NCBI GenBank assembly: GCA_947594335.1
Contig: CANQEC010000366.1
Span: 1-8,176, forward strand
DNA: 8,176 nt
Origin: an uncultured Lachnospiraceae bacterium
Lineage (GTDB): Bacteria > Bacillota > Clostridia > Lachnospirales > Lachnospiraceae
Direction: 5' to 3'
The notes under the pieces are model-generated. The model did not search any database. It had not been told where the DNA came from and worked only from the letters and a program-made list of their open reading frames with translations. Made by a program: the position numbers and the translations under genes. Below, one piece after another: positions 1 to 4,631 of this stretch (positions are counted from its first letter, which is position 1; each line of letters opens with the position of its first letter).

Positions 1-151
1 CTTCCGTAATACGAAGCTTCATCTCTTCTGTTTTAACGATTGTTTTTGCCTGCTGCGCCTTTTCAGTCTCCTTCTCCACTTTCTTTCTCGCCGGTGAAGC
101 CGGGATCAGGGAATCCAGTCCCTTTCCTAACCCTGTTTTTTTTACAGCCAT
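1..151 (-). CDS. parB: ParB/Spo0J chromosome-partitioning protein, N-terminal fragment (cut by window edge)
   Basis: Only the first 50 codons are present; the gene leaves the window at base 1. The peptide opens MAVKKTGLGKGLDSLIP, the conserved LGKGLxxLIP leader of chromosomal ParB/Spo0J proteins. In that family the N-terminal basic segment contacts ParA and stimulates its ATPase activity. It is followed by a Lys/Glu-rich linker, and the CTPase and parS-binding domains lie outside the window. The ATG (149-151) sits inside the end of parA, giving a 10-bp overlap with the parA stop. A good Shine-Dalgarno GAGGAG (159-164) lies 7 nt upstream, so translation is probably coupled to parA. The family call is firm from the leader motif, the operon position and the nearby parS sites; nothing can be said of the downstream domains. 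Confidence 0.93.
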   Translation of the reverse strand, partial: MAVKKTGLGKGLDSLIPASPARKKVEKETEKAQQAKTIVKTEEMKLRITE

Positions 152-918
152 TCTTCTTCTCCTCTATGTATCACTTCTTCAGCAAGGTTTCTATATGCTT
201 CCGCCCCTGTGGATTTCGCGTCGTACTCCGTGATCGGCATCCCGTAACTTGGAGCCTCCGCCAGACGTACGTTACGCGGAATAATACTTTTATATATATT
301 CCGATCCAGATTCTTTTTCACGTTTTCGACAACCTGAAGTGATAAGTTTGTCCTGGCATCATACATTGTGAATACCACACCCTCTATCTCAAGTTCCGGA
401 TTCAATCGTTCCTGAACAAGTCCTATTGTGTGGATCAGCTGGGTCAATCCTTCCAGTGCATAATACTCGCACTGAATCGGAACCAGCACCGTATCTCCTG
501 CGCACAGAGAATTGATTGTCAGCATATTCAGCGAAGGAGGACAGTCTATGATCACAAAGTCATACTCATCTTTAATCCTGTCCAGAGAATTTTTCAGCAA
601 AAATTCTTTCTCTTCCACTCCGATCAATTCAATCTCCGCCGCTGCCAGATTTATGTTTGACGGAATGACGGATAAGTTCTCCAGGATATCTCTCTGAATA
701 CAATTCTCAATTTCCGCTTCTCCAAGCAGTAACTCATAAACCGTAATTTCAGCCTGATCCTTATCCACTCCCAGACCACTGGTTGTATTCCCCTGCGGAT
801 CCATATCAATAACCAGAACTTTCTTTCCTTCTTTCGCAAGAGAGGCTGATAAGTTGATTGACGTAGTAGTCTTTCCCACTCCGCCTTTTTGATTTGCAAT
901 CACTATCACCCTTGCCAT
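142..918 (-). CDS. parA: ParA/Soj chromosome-partitioning ATPase
   Basis: Deviant Walker-type ATPase of the ParA/MinD superfamily, 258 aa, about the usual size of chromosomal Soj. Visible motifs are the Walker A KGGVGKTT (11-18) with signature Lys11 and Lys16, the A' motif IDMDPQGN (37-44, Asp40) and the Walker B FVIIDCPP (121-128, Asp125). Arg189 and Arg218 fall at the positions reported for non-specific DNA binding in Bacillus subtilis Soj. There is no N-terminal helix-turn-helix extension, so this is the short chromosomal type rather than the plasmid P1 type. In the family, the ATP-bound dimer coats the nucleoid, and ParB-parS complexes trigger its hydrolysis; in Bacillus, Soj also acts on DnaA. 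The start ATG (916-918) is preceded by AAAGGAG with an 11-nt gap. It overlaps parB by 10 bp, forming a parAB operon. A candidate promoter and a parS site lie just upstream. Confidence 0.97.
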   Translation of the reverse strand: MARVIVIANQKGGVGKTTTSINLSASLAKEGKKVLVIDMDPQGNTTSGLGVDKDQAEITVYELLLGEAEIENCIQRDILENLSVIPSNINLAAAEIELIGVEEKEFLLKNSLDRIKDEYDFVIIDCPPSLNMLTINSLCAGDTVLVPIQCEYYALEGLTQLIHTIGLVQERLNPELEIEGVVFTMYDARTNLSLQVVENVKKNLDRNIYKSIIPRNVRLAEAPSYGMPITEYDAKSTGAEAYRNLAEEVIHRGEEEWL

Positions 919-961
919 TTAAAAATTATCTCCTTTCAAAACTTTATCTTCCCTGCCGTCA

Positions 962-990
962 AGTATATCACTATCCCGACTTATTTGCTA
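962..990 (-). promoter_or_regulatory. Candidate extended -10 promoter of parAB
   Basis: Reading the minus strand, TATACT (962-967) is preceded by TG at 969-970, giving an extended -10 TGATATACT. A weak -35, TAGCAA (985-990), lies 17 bp upstream. Transcription would start near 955, about 37 nt before the parA ATG. The parS at 998-1013 lies directly upstream of the -35, so ParB bound there could influence this promoter. This is inferred from sequence pattern only; the -35 is poor. Confidence 0.45.
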
Positions 991-997
991 CAGGAAA

Positions 998-1013
998 TGT
1001 TTCACGTGAAACA
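998..1013. promoter_or_regulatory. parS: parS site 1, upstream of parA
   Basis: Exact 16-bp palindrome TGTTTCACGTGAAACA, the consensus ParB/Spo0J loading site of Firmicutes. Flanking A and T bases extend perfect symmetry to 22 bp (995-1016). It lies between the parA promoter candidate and the 69-bp tandem repeats, in the only gap of more than 300 bases in the window (919-1232). That gap otherwise holds the parA leader and the repeats. Confidence 0.97.
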
Positions 1014-1030
1014 TTTTTGCGCTTCTTTTA

Positions 1031-1237
1031 CAACCTGATCGAGCAGGAGACTGTTTTCTGCCTGCCGCGCAGATTCGCGTGCTTCAGATTTTTTCTACAC
1101 AACCTGATCAAGCATGGACTGTTTTTCTGCCTGCTACGCAGGTTCGTGTGCTTCAGATTTTCTCTACACAACCTGATCAATCATGGTCTGTTTTTCTGCC
1201 CGCCGCGCAGGTCCGCGTGCTTCAGATTTTCTCTACA
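1031..1237. repeat. Three tandem 69-bp repeats downstream of the coiled-coil gene
   Basis: Three units start at 1031, 1100 and 1169, each with CAACCTGATC, and each ends near GTGCTTCAGATTTT followed by TCTACA. Units 2 and 3 differ at 7 of 69 positions; unit 1 is more diverged, including a compensating small insertion and deletion. Each unit contains a short hairpin of the form CCTGC-3 nt-GCAGG, perfect in unit 2 and imperfect in units 1 and 3. The period is a multiple of three. On the minus strand the units continue the frame of the gene that stops at 1233, and the stop TAG itself is the unit boundary (in-frame TAG at 1233, 1164 and 1095, plus one inside unit 2 at 1134). That frame ends at a TGA (1002-1004) inside parS. 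The repeats could be non-coding, a decayed C-terminal tail, or a 3' untranslated structure. Confidence 0.9.
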
Positions 1238-2405
1238 TTTCTATAGAAGAAATATACTCTTCAATCATCCTCTTTACTTTTCTGAGTTCATTTTTACATT
1301 TGTTTTTTCTGCCCGAATTTTCATAACACAATTCGATACTCTCTCTGACCCTCTCCAGAAAATCTTTTTCTTTCCTTCTTTCACTTTCCAGCACGATCAG
1401 TTCAGCAGACTTTACTTCTATTTCATTCATTTCGTTTCCTGTCTGCTTCTGGATTTTTGTTCCACTGTCCGGGATTTCAGGCTGTTCTGAATCCGAAATT
1501 TTTGAATGAGACTGTCCCTGATCATCATAATCCGAACTATATCCTCCTCCGATACGTCTGACGATCTCCTCTATGGATTTCTCTACAATTCTCCTTGTAT
1601 CCATCTGAAGAATATCTTCTTCATCGATTTCTTCTTCTGAATCTTCCTTCTCGTTTTCCCCGGAATCTTCCTTTCCGTTTTCTGAATAAACATTTTGAAT
1701 CGCATTTAGGAAGTCCTCTTTTGAATATCCGTCTTTGGAATATCTTTCTTCGGGAATTTCGTTTATTCCATTTTCATTTCCCGCATCTGAACTACCATCC
1801 TCTGCGTTCTGATTGAAAAAATCTTCTCCATCTTTCTCAATCTGATTATTTTCTGCTGTACTATTTTCCTGCTTTTTGTCGAACTGCTCCTTTACATTGG
1901 CTTCGGACTGCTCCTTTGCACCGGCTTCGAACTGCTCTTTTACATTGGCTTCGGATTGCTTCTTTATACCGGCCTCGGACTGCTCTGCCTGTTTATCCTG
2001 TTCTCCCTTTTGTCCGCCTTTCTGCTTTTCACTGTCCTCTTTCACTTTTTCATCAAGCCCGATATATTTCTTGTCCTCATCCTGATGAATTTTTTCAGTC
2101 TCCGCAAGCATACTTTTATATTCCGAAGTTTTCTTTTTTGCCTCGCTCAACTTATTCATCTTTTCCAATGTTTCACGTGAAACATTTTCGATCTCTTCCT
2201 GACATTTCTTCAGCTTTTCAAAATTTTGATCTCTGTGATTTCTCGGGGAAAATATTTCGGACCCATCATTATTTTCCTCCTCCAGTATTTTTACAAGTTT
2301 CTCGAGTTCCTGCTTTTTTCCCTGGAGATTTTTTATGTCGCTCTCCAGATCCATCGCAGCATCCTCATTTTCCCTTATTTTTCTGCTGATATATTCCCTC
2401 AACAT
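1233..2405 (-). CDS. Acidic coiled-coil protein of unknown function, with internal 8-residue repeats
   Basis: I do not recognise a defined family. The 390-aa protein has no signal peptide or membrane segment, so it is probably cytoplasmic. Residues 1-45 and 60-110 are heptad-like charged helices, separated by IFSPR (51-55). Residues 143-174 are four 8-aa repeats (SEANVKEQ / FEAGAKEQ type). Residues 180-266 are very acidic and low in complexity. Residues 330-390 are again helical and basic-acidic. The FSPR element and the ending ESERRKEKDF...SIELC...RMIEEYISSI faintly recall the linker and dimerisation helices of DegS/LiaS-type histidine kinases, but the DLHD phospho-acceptor motif and any ATPase domain are absent; this is memory-based inference. 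The start chosen is the ATG at 2403-2405, because AAGGGGAG (2413-2420) lies 7 nt upstream; a longer start at 2432 has no well-spaced site. It carries a parS in frame (residues 74-79). The nearest downstream gene is parA. Confidence 0.8.
   Translation of the reverse strand: MLREYISRKIRENEDAAMDLESDIKNLQGKKQELEKLVKILEEENNDGSEIFSPRNHRDQNFEKLKKCQEEIENVSRETLEKMNKLSEAKKKTSEYKSMLAETEKIHQDEDKKYIGLDEKVKEDSEKQKGGQKGEQDKQAEQSEAGIKKQSEANVKEQFEAGAKEQSEANVKEQFDKKQENSTAENNQIEKDGEDFFNQNAEDGSSDAGNENGINEIPEERYSKDGYSKEDFLNAIQNVYSENGKEDSGENEKEDSEEEIDEEDILQMDTRRIVEKSIEEIVRRIGGGYSSDYDDQGQSHSKISDSEQPEIPDSGTKIQKQTGNEMNEIEVKSAELIVLESERRKEKDFLERVRESIELCYENSGRKNKCKNELRKVKRMIEEYISSIEM
1883..1978. repeat. Four in-frame 24-bp tandem repeats inside the coiled-coil gene
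   Basis: Units begin at 1883, 1907, 1931 and 1955, and a partial fifth unit follows at 1979. Units 1 and 3 resemble each other more (TTACATTGGCTTCGG), as do units 2 and 4 (ACCGGC core), so the array looks like a duplicated 48-bp block. It encodes the alternating octapeptides SEANVKEQ and (F/S)EAGxKxQ at residues 143-174. The unit is a multiple of three, so copy-number change would keep the frame and only alter the linker length. Confidence 0.9.
2169..2184. promoter_or_regulatory. parS: parS site 2, inside the coiled-coil reading frame
   Basis: Exact TGTTTCACGTGAAACA; symmetry extends to 20 bp (2167-2186). It is read in frame on the minus strand as Asn-Val-Ser-Arg-Glu-Thr, residues 74-79, within a predicted coiled coil. 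The parS inside Bacillus spo0J is, as I recall, read in the same frame. Confidence 0.97.
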
Positions 2406-2453
2406 ATCTTTTCTCCCCTTAATGATTTCCATCCTGCTTTTTTTAACTTTTCA

Positions 2454-2482
2454 TTGTATACAGACAAAAAATAGACTATACT
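2454..2482 (+). promoter_or_regulatory. Candidate distal sigma-A promoter for the hydrolase gene
   Basis: TTGTAT (2454-2459), a 17-bp spacer, then TATACT (2477-2482) on the plus strand. The -10 matches consensus at 5 of 6 positions; the -35 matches weakly. It lies in the divergent gap 2406-2653. Pattern evidence only. Confidence 0.3.
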
Positions 2483-2484
2483 TA

Positions 2485-2513
2485 TTTATAAGAGCCAAGG
2501 CTTCTGCTTTCAT
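2485..2513 (-). promoter_or_regulatory. Candidate promoter of the coiled-coil gene
   Basis: On the minus strand, ATGAAA (2508-2513), a 17-bp spacer and TATAAA (2485-2490) would start transcription near 2478, about 70 nt before the chosen ATG. The element TTATAAATRA occurs twice here as a direct repeat (2483-2492 and 2511-2520 on the plus strand). Low confidence, because the region is AT-rich and gives chance matches. Confidence 0.3.
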
Positions 2514-2532
2514 TTATAAGCGGTACCGGGCC

Positions 2533-2561
2533 TTGTCCATCATGTAATTTTACTATAAAAT
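2533..2561 (+). promoter_or_regulatory. Candidate proximal promoter of the hydrolase gene
   Basis: TTGTCC (2533-2538), a 17-bp spacer, then TAAAAT (2556-2561); TATAAA (2554-2559) also overlaps at 15-bp spacing. This is the best-scoring pair by eye in the divergent region. It would give a leader of about 85 nt containing the hairpin at 2598-2619. Confidence 0.5.
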
Positions 2562-2597
2562 ATATTCAGGGATTTTGCAAACAAAAAATAGTTCAGC

Positions 2598-2619
2598 CGC
2601 AGAACAAGTCTTTTCTGCG
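2598..2619 (+). other. Leader hairpin ahead of the hydrolase gene
   Basis: Inverted repeat CGCAGAA (2598-2604) / TTCTGCG (2613-2619) with an 8-nt loop, flanked on both sides by a direct CAGCCG. No T-tract follows, so it is not a usual terminator. It lies about 20 nt upstream of the Shine-Dalgarno site of the next gene. Function unknown. Confidence 0.5.
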
Positions 2620-2653
2620 CAGCCGAAAATCTGACTGAGAAAGGAAAATATCT

Positions 2654-3595
2654 ATGAAAAAAAAGAGGGGTATCATAAAATTTTCAATTGCAACAGCGGG
2701 GGTTCTCCACCTGGTCAACAAATGGATAGATTCTTCTTCGATCACAAAACAATCATCCACCAATTCCGGCTCCTATTATCACTGGAAACATGGCGATATT
2801 TATTATAAGAAAAAAGGAAAAGGACAGCCGCTTCTTCTGATCCACGACCTCAGTCCTTTTTCCGCGTCATTTATATGGAATGATCTGATTGATTCTCTGA
2901 AAGACGATTATACCTTATATATTATTGATCTTCCCGGCTGCGGAAAATCTGAAAAGCCTGCAATCACCTATACGAATTACTATTTTGTCCAGATGGTCAC
3001 TGATTTCGTCCAGGATGTAATCGAAAAGCCGACTCACGTCGTCGCCGAAGGATTGTCCGGCTCTTTTGTGATCATGGCTGACGCGATGCAGAAAGACCTG
3101 TTCAGAACCATAACGCTGATCAATCTTCCTGAACTGAAATATCTGAAAAAACAGCCTGACGGACATTCCAAAATCCTGCAGGTACTGTTTGAACTGCCTT
3201 TCATCGGCACTACCGCATACTATATGATCACAAGCCGGATCAATACAGAATACATGTTTACCGAAAAACTTTTATTTAATCCGTTTTACGTGGAACCCCG
3301 GCTGATCAAGTCAAGCTATGACGCCTCGCATTCGGGAAATGGATTTGGAAAATATCTTCTTGGCAGCATACAGGGAAATTATGTCAATGCGGACATTTCA
3401 AAAGCTCTGAAAAAGGCGGAGACCCCCATCCACATGATTTACGGAGCGGATTATCCTCATTACCATCATGCAATTACAGAGTACCGCAAAATCAATGAGA
3501 ATATCACGGCTGAGATCATTGACGACTGCAGGATGTATCCTCAGATTGAGACGATCGAAGAAATTCTGGAAAGCTTTTTCGCTTATATCGATTAA
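2654..3595 (+). CDS. Membrane-anchored alpha/beta-hydrolase-fold protein, catalytic triad incomplete
   Basis: 313 aa. Residues 1-5 are basic and 6-22 hydrophobic, suggesting an uncleaved N-terminal anchor with the fold on the outer face; this is inferred. The alpha/beta hydrolase order is clear: LLLIHD (60-65) in place of the usual HG oxyanion strand; IDLPGCGKSEKP (91-102); a nucleophile elbow GLSGS (133-137, Ser135), where the family has GxSxG; and a candidate acid loop IYGADYP (262-268, Asp266). At the expected histidine, the local sequence CRMYPQIE (292-299) matches the family pattern GHYPQxE, but with Met294 where His should be. It may therefore be a pseudo-enzyme or have a changed mechanism. 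The substrate is unknown. AAAGGA (2640-2645) lies 8 nt before the ATG. It is the only plus-strand gene here, divergent from the coiled-coil gene and convergent with rsmG. Confidence 0.88.
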   Translation: MKKKRGIIKFSIATAGVLHLVNKWIDSSSITKQSSTNSGSYYHWKHGDIYYKKKGKGQPLLLIHDLSPFSASFIWNDLIDSLKDDYTLYIIDLPGCGKSEKPAITYTNYYFVQMVTDFVQDVIEKPTHVVAEGLSGSFVIMADAMQKDLFRTITLINLPELKYLKKQPDGHSKILQVLFELPFIGTTAYYMITSRINTEYMFTEKLLFNPFYVEPRLIKSSYDASHSGNGFGKYLLGSIQGNYVNADISKALKKAETPIHMIYGADYPHYHHAITEYRKINENITAEIIDDCRMYPQIETIEEILESFFAYID

Positions 3596-3606
3596 GAAAT
3601 GTAATC

Positions 3607-3632
3607 TGGGGCTGTCGGGAATGACAGCCCCA
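3607..3632 (+). terminator. Strong hairpin between convergent hydrolase gene and rsmG
   Basis: Perfect 10-bp stem TGGGGCTGTC (3607-3616) / GACAGCCCCA (3623-3632) with a 6-nt loop. On the plus strand it is followed, after a short gap, by a T-rich run (3640-3650). It lies 11 nt after the hydrolase stop and 22 nt beyond the rsmG stop, so it probably serves both. The minus-strand side lacks a good T-tract. Confidence 0.8.
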
Positions 3633-3654
3633 TGTATTATCTTCTTTTTTATCC

Positions 3655-4413
3655 TCACATATTTTTCCTGTCCGTCTTCCTGCCCAAAGGTTCTTTTGTC
3701 GGAGTTCCCGCCTTGCGCGGATACTTTCCAGGGGTTGGTTTAATCTTTCGAATAAGAACCAGGGATCTGGGAAGACTGCTTTGCGGCAAAAAGAAATCCT
3801 TTTTTTCGGCGATCTTTCCTCCCAGCAGCATCACCGCTCCCTTTGCATCATTCATCTCCTCTTCTATTTCAACAGATTTGTACGACACAAAACTTCCTCC
3901 TGTTTTTACAAAAGGAAGGCAGTATTCCGACAGAGAAGAAAGATTGGCAACGGCCCTTGATACGCAGAGATCAAATTTTTCTCTTTCGCCCTTATCTCTG
4001 GCAAATTCTTCCGCTCTTCCATGCACTGCTGTGATTCCTGTATACTGCAGCTTTTCAATCAGCTGATTCAAAAATCTGATTCTCTTATTCAGAGAATCAA
4101 GAAGAACCACTTTCAGATGAGGAAACGCTATCTTCAGAGGAAGACCTGGAAATCCCGCACCCGTGCCTACATCGATCAGCGTTTCAATTCTGCTCATATC
4201 AACTATATTTACGATGGAAAGACTGTCCAGAAAATGTTTCTCAAATACTTCTCTGCAATCCGTAATTGCGGTGAGGTTCATCACCTTATTCTGTTCAGAC
4301 AGATACTCGTAGAAAATTATGAAATCCTGTATTTGTCTGTCCGTCAGAGTAATTTTAAGCTGCCTGCACTGATCGGCAAAAGAATCTGTTATTTCTTTAT
4401 ATCGGCTGTCCAT
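3655..4413 (-). CDS. rsmG: 16S rRNA (guanine-N7)-methyltransferase RsmG (GidB)
   Basis: 252 aa, close to the usual 235-250. RsmG uses S-adenosylmethionine to methylate N7 of G527 (E. coli numbering) in the 530 loop of 16S rRNA; in several bacteria its loss gives low-level streptomycin resistance. Visible signatures are QNKVMNLTAITD (41-52), HFLDSL (60-65), the SAM motif DVGTGAGFPGLPLKI (81-95), LLDSLNKRIRFL (104-115), HGRAEEFA (131-138), CVSRAVA (150-156) and the C-terminal KPTPGKYPRKAGTP (225-238). A short basic tail of about 14 residues follows. The ATG at 4411-4413 is preceded by GGAGA with about 7 nt spacing. It follows mnmG in the same direction after 218 bp of structured spacer. No clear promoter was found, so it may be read from mnmG. 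Confidence 0.97.
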   Translation of the reverse strand: MDSRYKEITDSFADQCRQLKITLTDRQIQDFIIFYEYLSEQNKVMNLTAITDCREVFEKHFLDSLSIVNIVDMSRIETLIDVGTGAGFPGLPLKIAFPHLKVVLLDSLNKRIRFLNQLIEKLQYTGITAVHGRAEEFARDKGEREKFDLCVSRAVANLSSLSEYCLPFVKTGGSFVSYKSVEIEEEMNDAKGAVMLLGGKIAEKKDFFLPQSSLPRSLVLIRKIKPTPGKYPRKAGTPTKEPLGRKTDRKNM

Positions 4414-4434
4414 TTTCTATTCTCCATATTTATT

Positions 4435-4472
4435 ATGATGTTGGGATCAAAAGAAATTTTACCCAGCATCGT
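4435..4472. repeat. Palindromic repeat element, short-loop copy
   Basis: Left arm ATGATGTTGGGATCAAAAG (4435-4453). GATGTTGGG (4437-4445) pairs with CCCAGCATC (4462-4470) with one G-U pair, and AAAA (4449-4452) can pair with TTTT (4457-4460). The left arm matches the arms of the element at 4561-4627, so this looks like a second, degenerate copy of the same repeat. It lies 22 bp upstream of rsmG. Confidence 0.7.
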
Positions 4473-4507
4473 GAAAGAAAATCTTTTCCGTTCCTGTCAG
4501 ACTTTCA

Positions 4508-4532
4508 GACCTGAGACGGCTCGAATCAGGTC
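4508..4532. repeat. Small inverted repeat beside parS site 3
   Basis: GACCTGA (4508-4514) and TCAGGTC (4526-4532) form a 7-bp stem with an 11-nt loop. It ends 7 bp before parS site 3. No T-tract follows on either strand. Role unknown; it may be incidental. Confidence 0.5.
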
Positions 4533-4539
4533 CTGCGAA

Positions 4540-4555
4540 TGTTTCACGTGAAACA
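4540..4555. promoter_or_regulatory. parS: parS site 3, between mnmG and rsmG
   Basis: Exact TGTTTCACGTGAAACA; symmetry extends to 20 bp (4538-4557). It is intergenic and bracketed by the two palindromic repeat elements. It lies about 2.4 kb from parS site 2 and 3.5 kb from site 1. Confidence 0.97.
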
Positions 4556-4560
4556 TTTTT

Positions 4561-4627
4561 ATGATGCCAGGGTCAAAAGTGCGAAGCACGAAACAATCCG
4601 TCTGGCATCTTTTGACCCCAACATCAT
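4561..4627. repeat. Palindromic repeat element just after mnmG
   Basis: Arms are ATGATGCCAGGGTCAAAAG (4561-4579) and CTTTTGACCCCAACATCAT (4609-4627). As minus-strand RNA the three arm mismatches all become G-U pairs, giving a continuous 19-bp stem that starts 4 nt after the mnmG stop. The loop holds GTGC-GAA-GCAC (4579-4589) and CTGGCATC (4602-4609). The latter is also perfectly complementary to GATGCCAG (4563-4570), so two alternative folds exist. No U-tract follows, so it is not a standard terminator. It resembles a REP- or MITE-like dispersed element (inference). Confidence 0.8.
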
Positions 4628-4631
4628 TTTT

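Noticed and set aside
761..769. DnaA-box-like TTATCCACT
   Set aside because: A single one-mismatch match inside parA coding sequence with no cluster or AT-rich unwinding region; chance is likely.
1031..1237. Possible CRISPR array
   Set aside because: The units are contiguous 69-bp tandem copies without unique spacers, and no cas genes are nearby.
894..1490. 198-codon plus-strand open frame spanning the 69-bp repeats
   Set aside because: It starts inside parA on the other strand and ends inside the coiled-coil gene. Its product is a Phe/Cys/Arg-rich shadow of the repeats, and there is no supporting ribosome binding site.
2406..2432. Nine-residue longer start for the coiled-coil protein (ATG at 2430-2432)
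   Set aside because: No ribosome binding site at proper distance, whereas AAGGGGAG is ideally placed for the internal ATG at 2403-2405.
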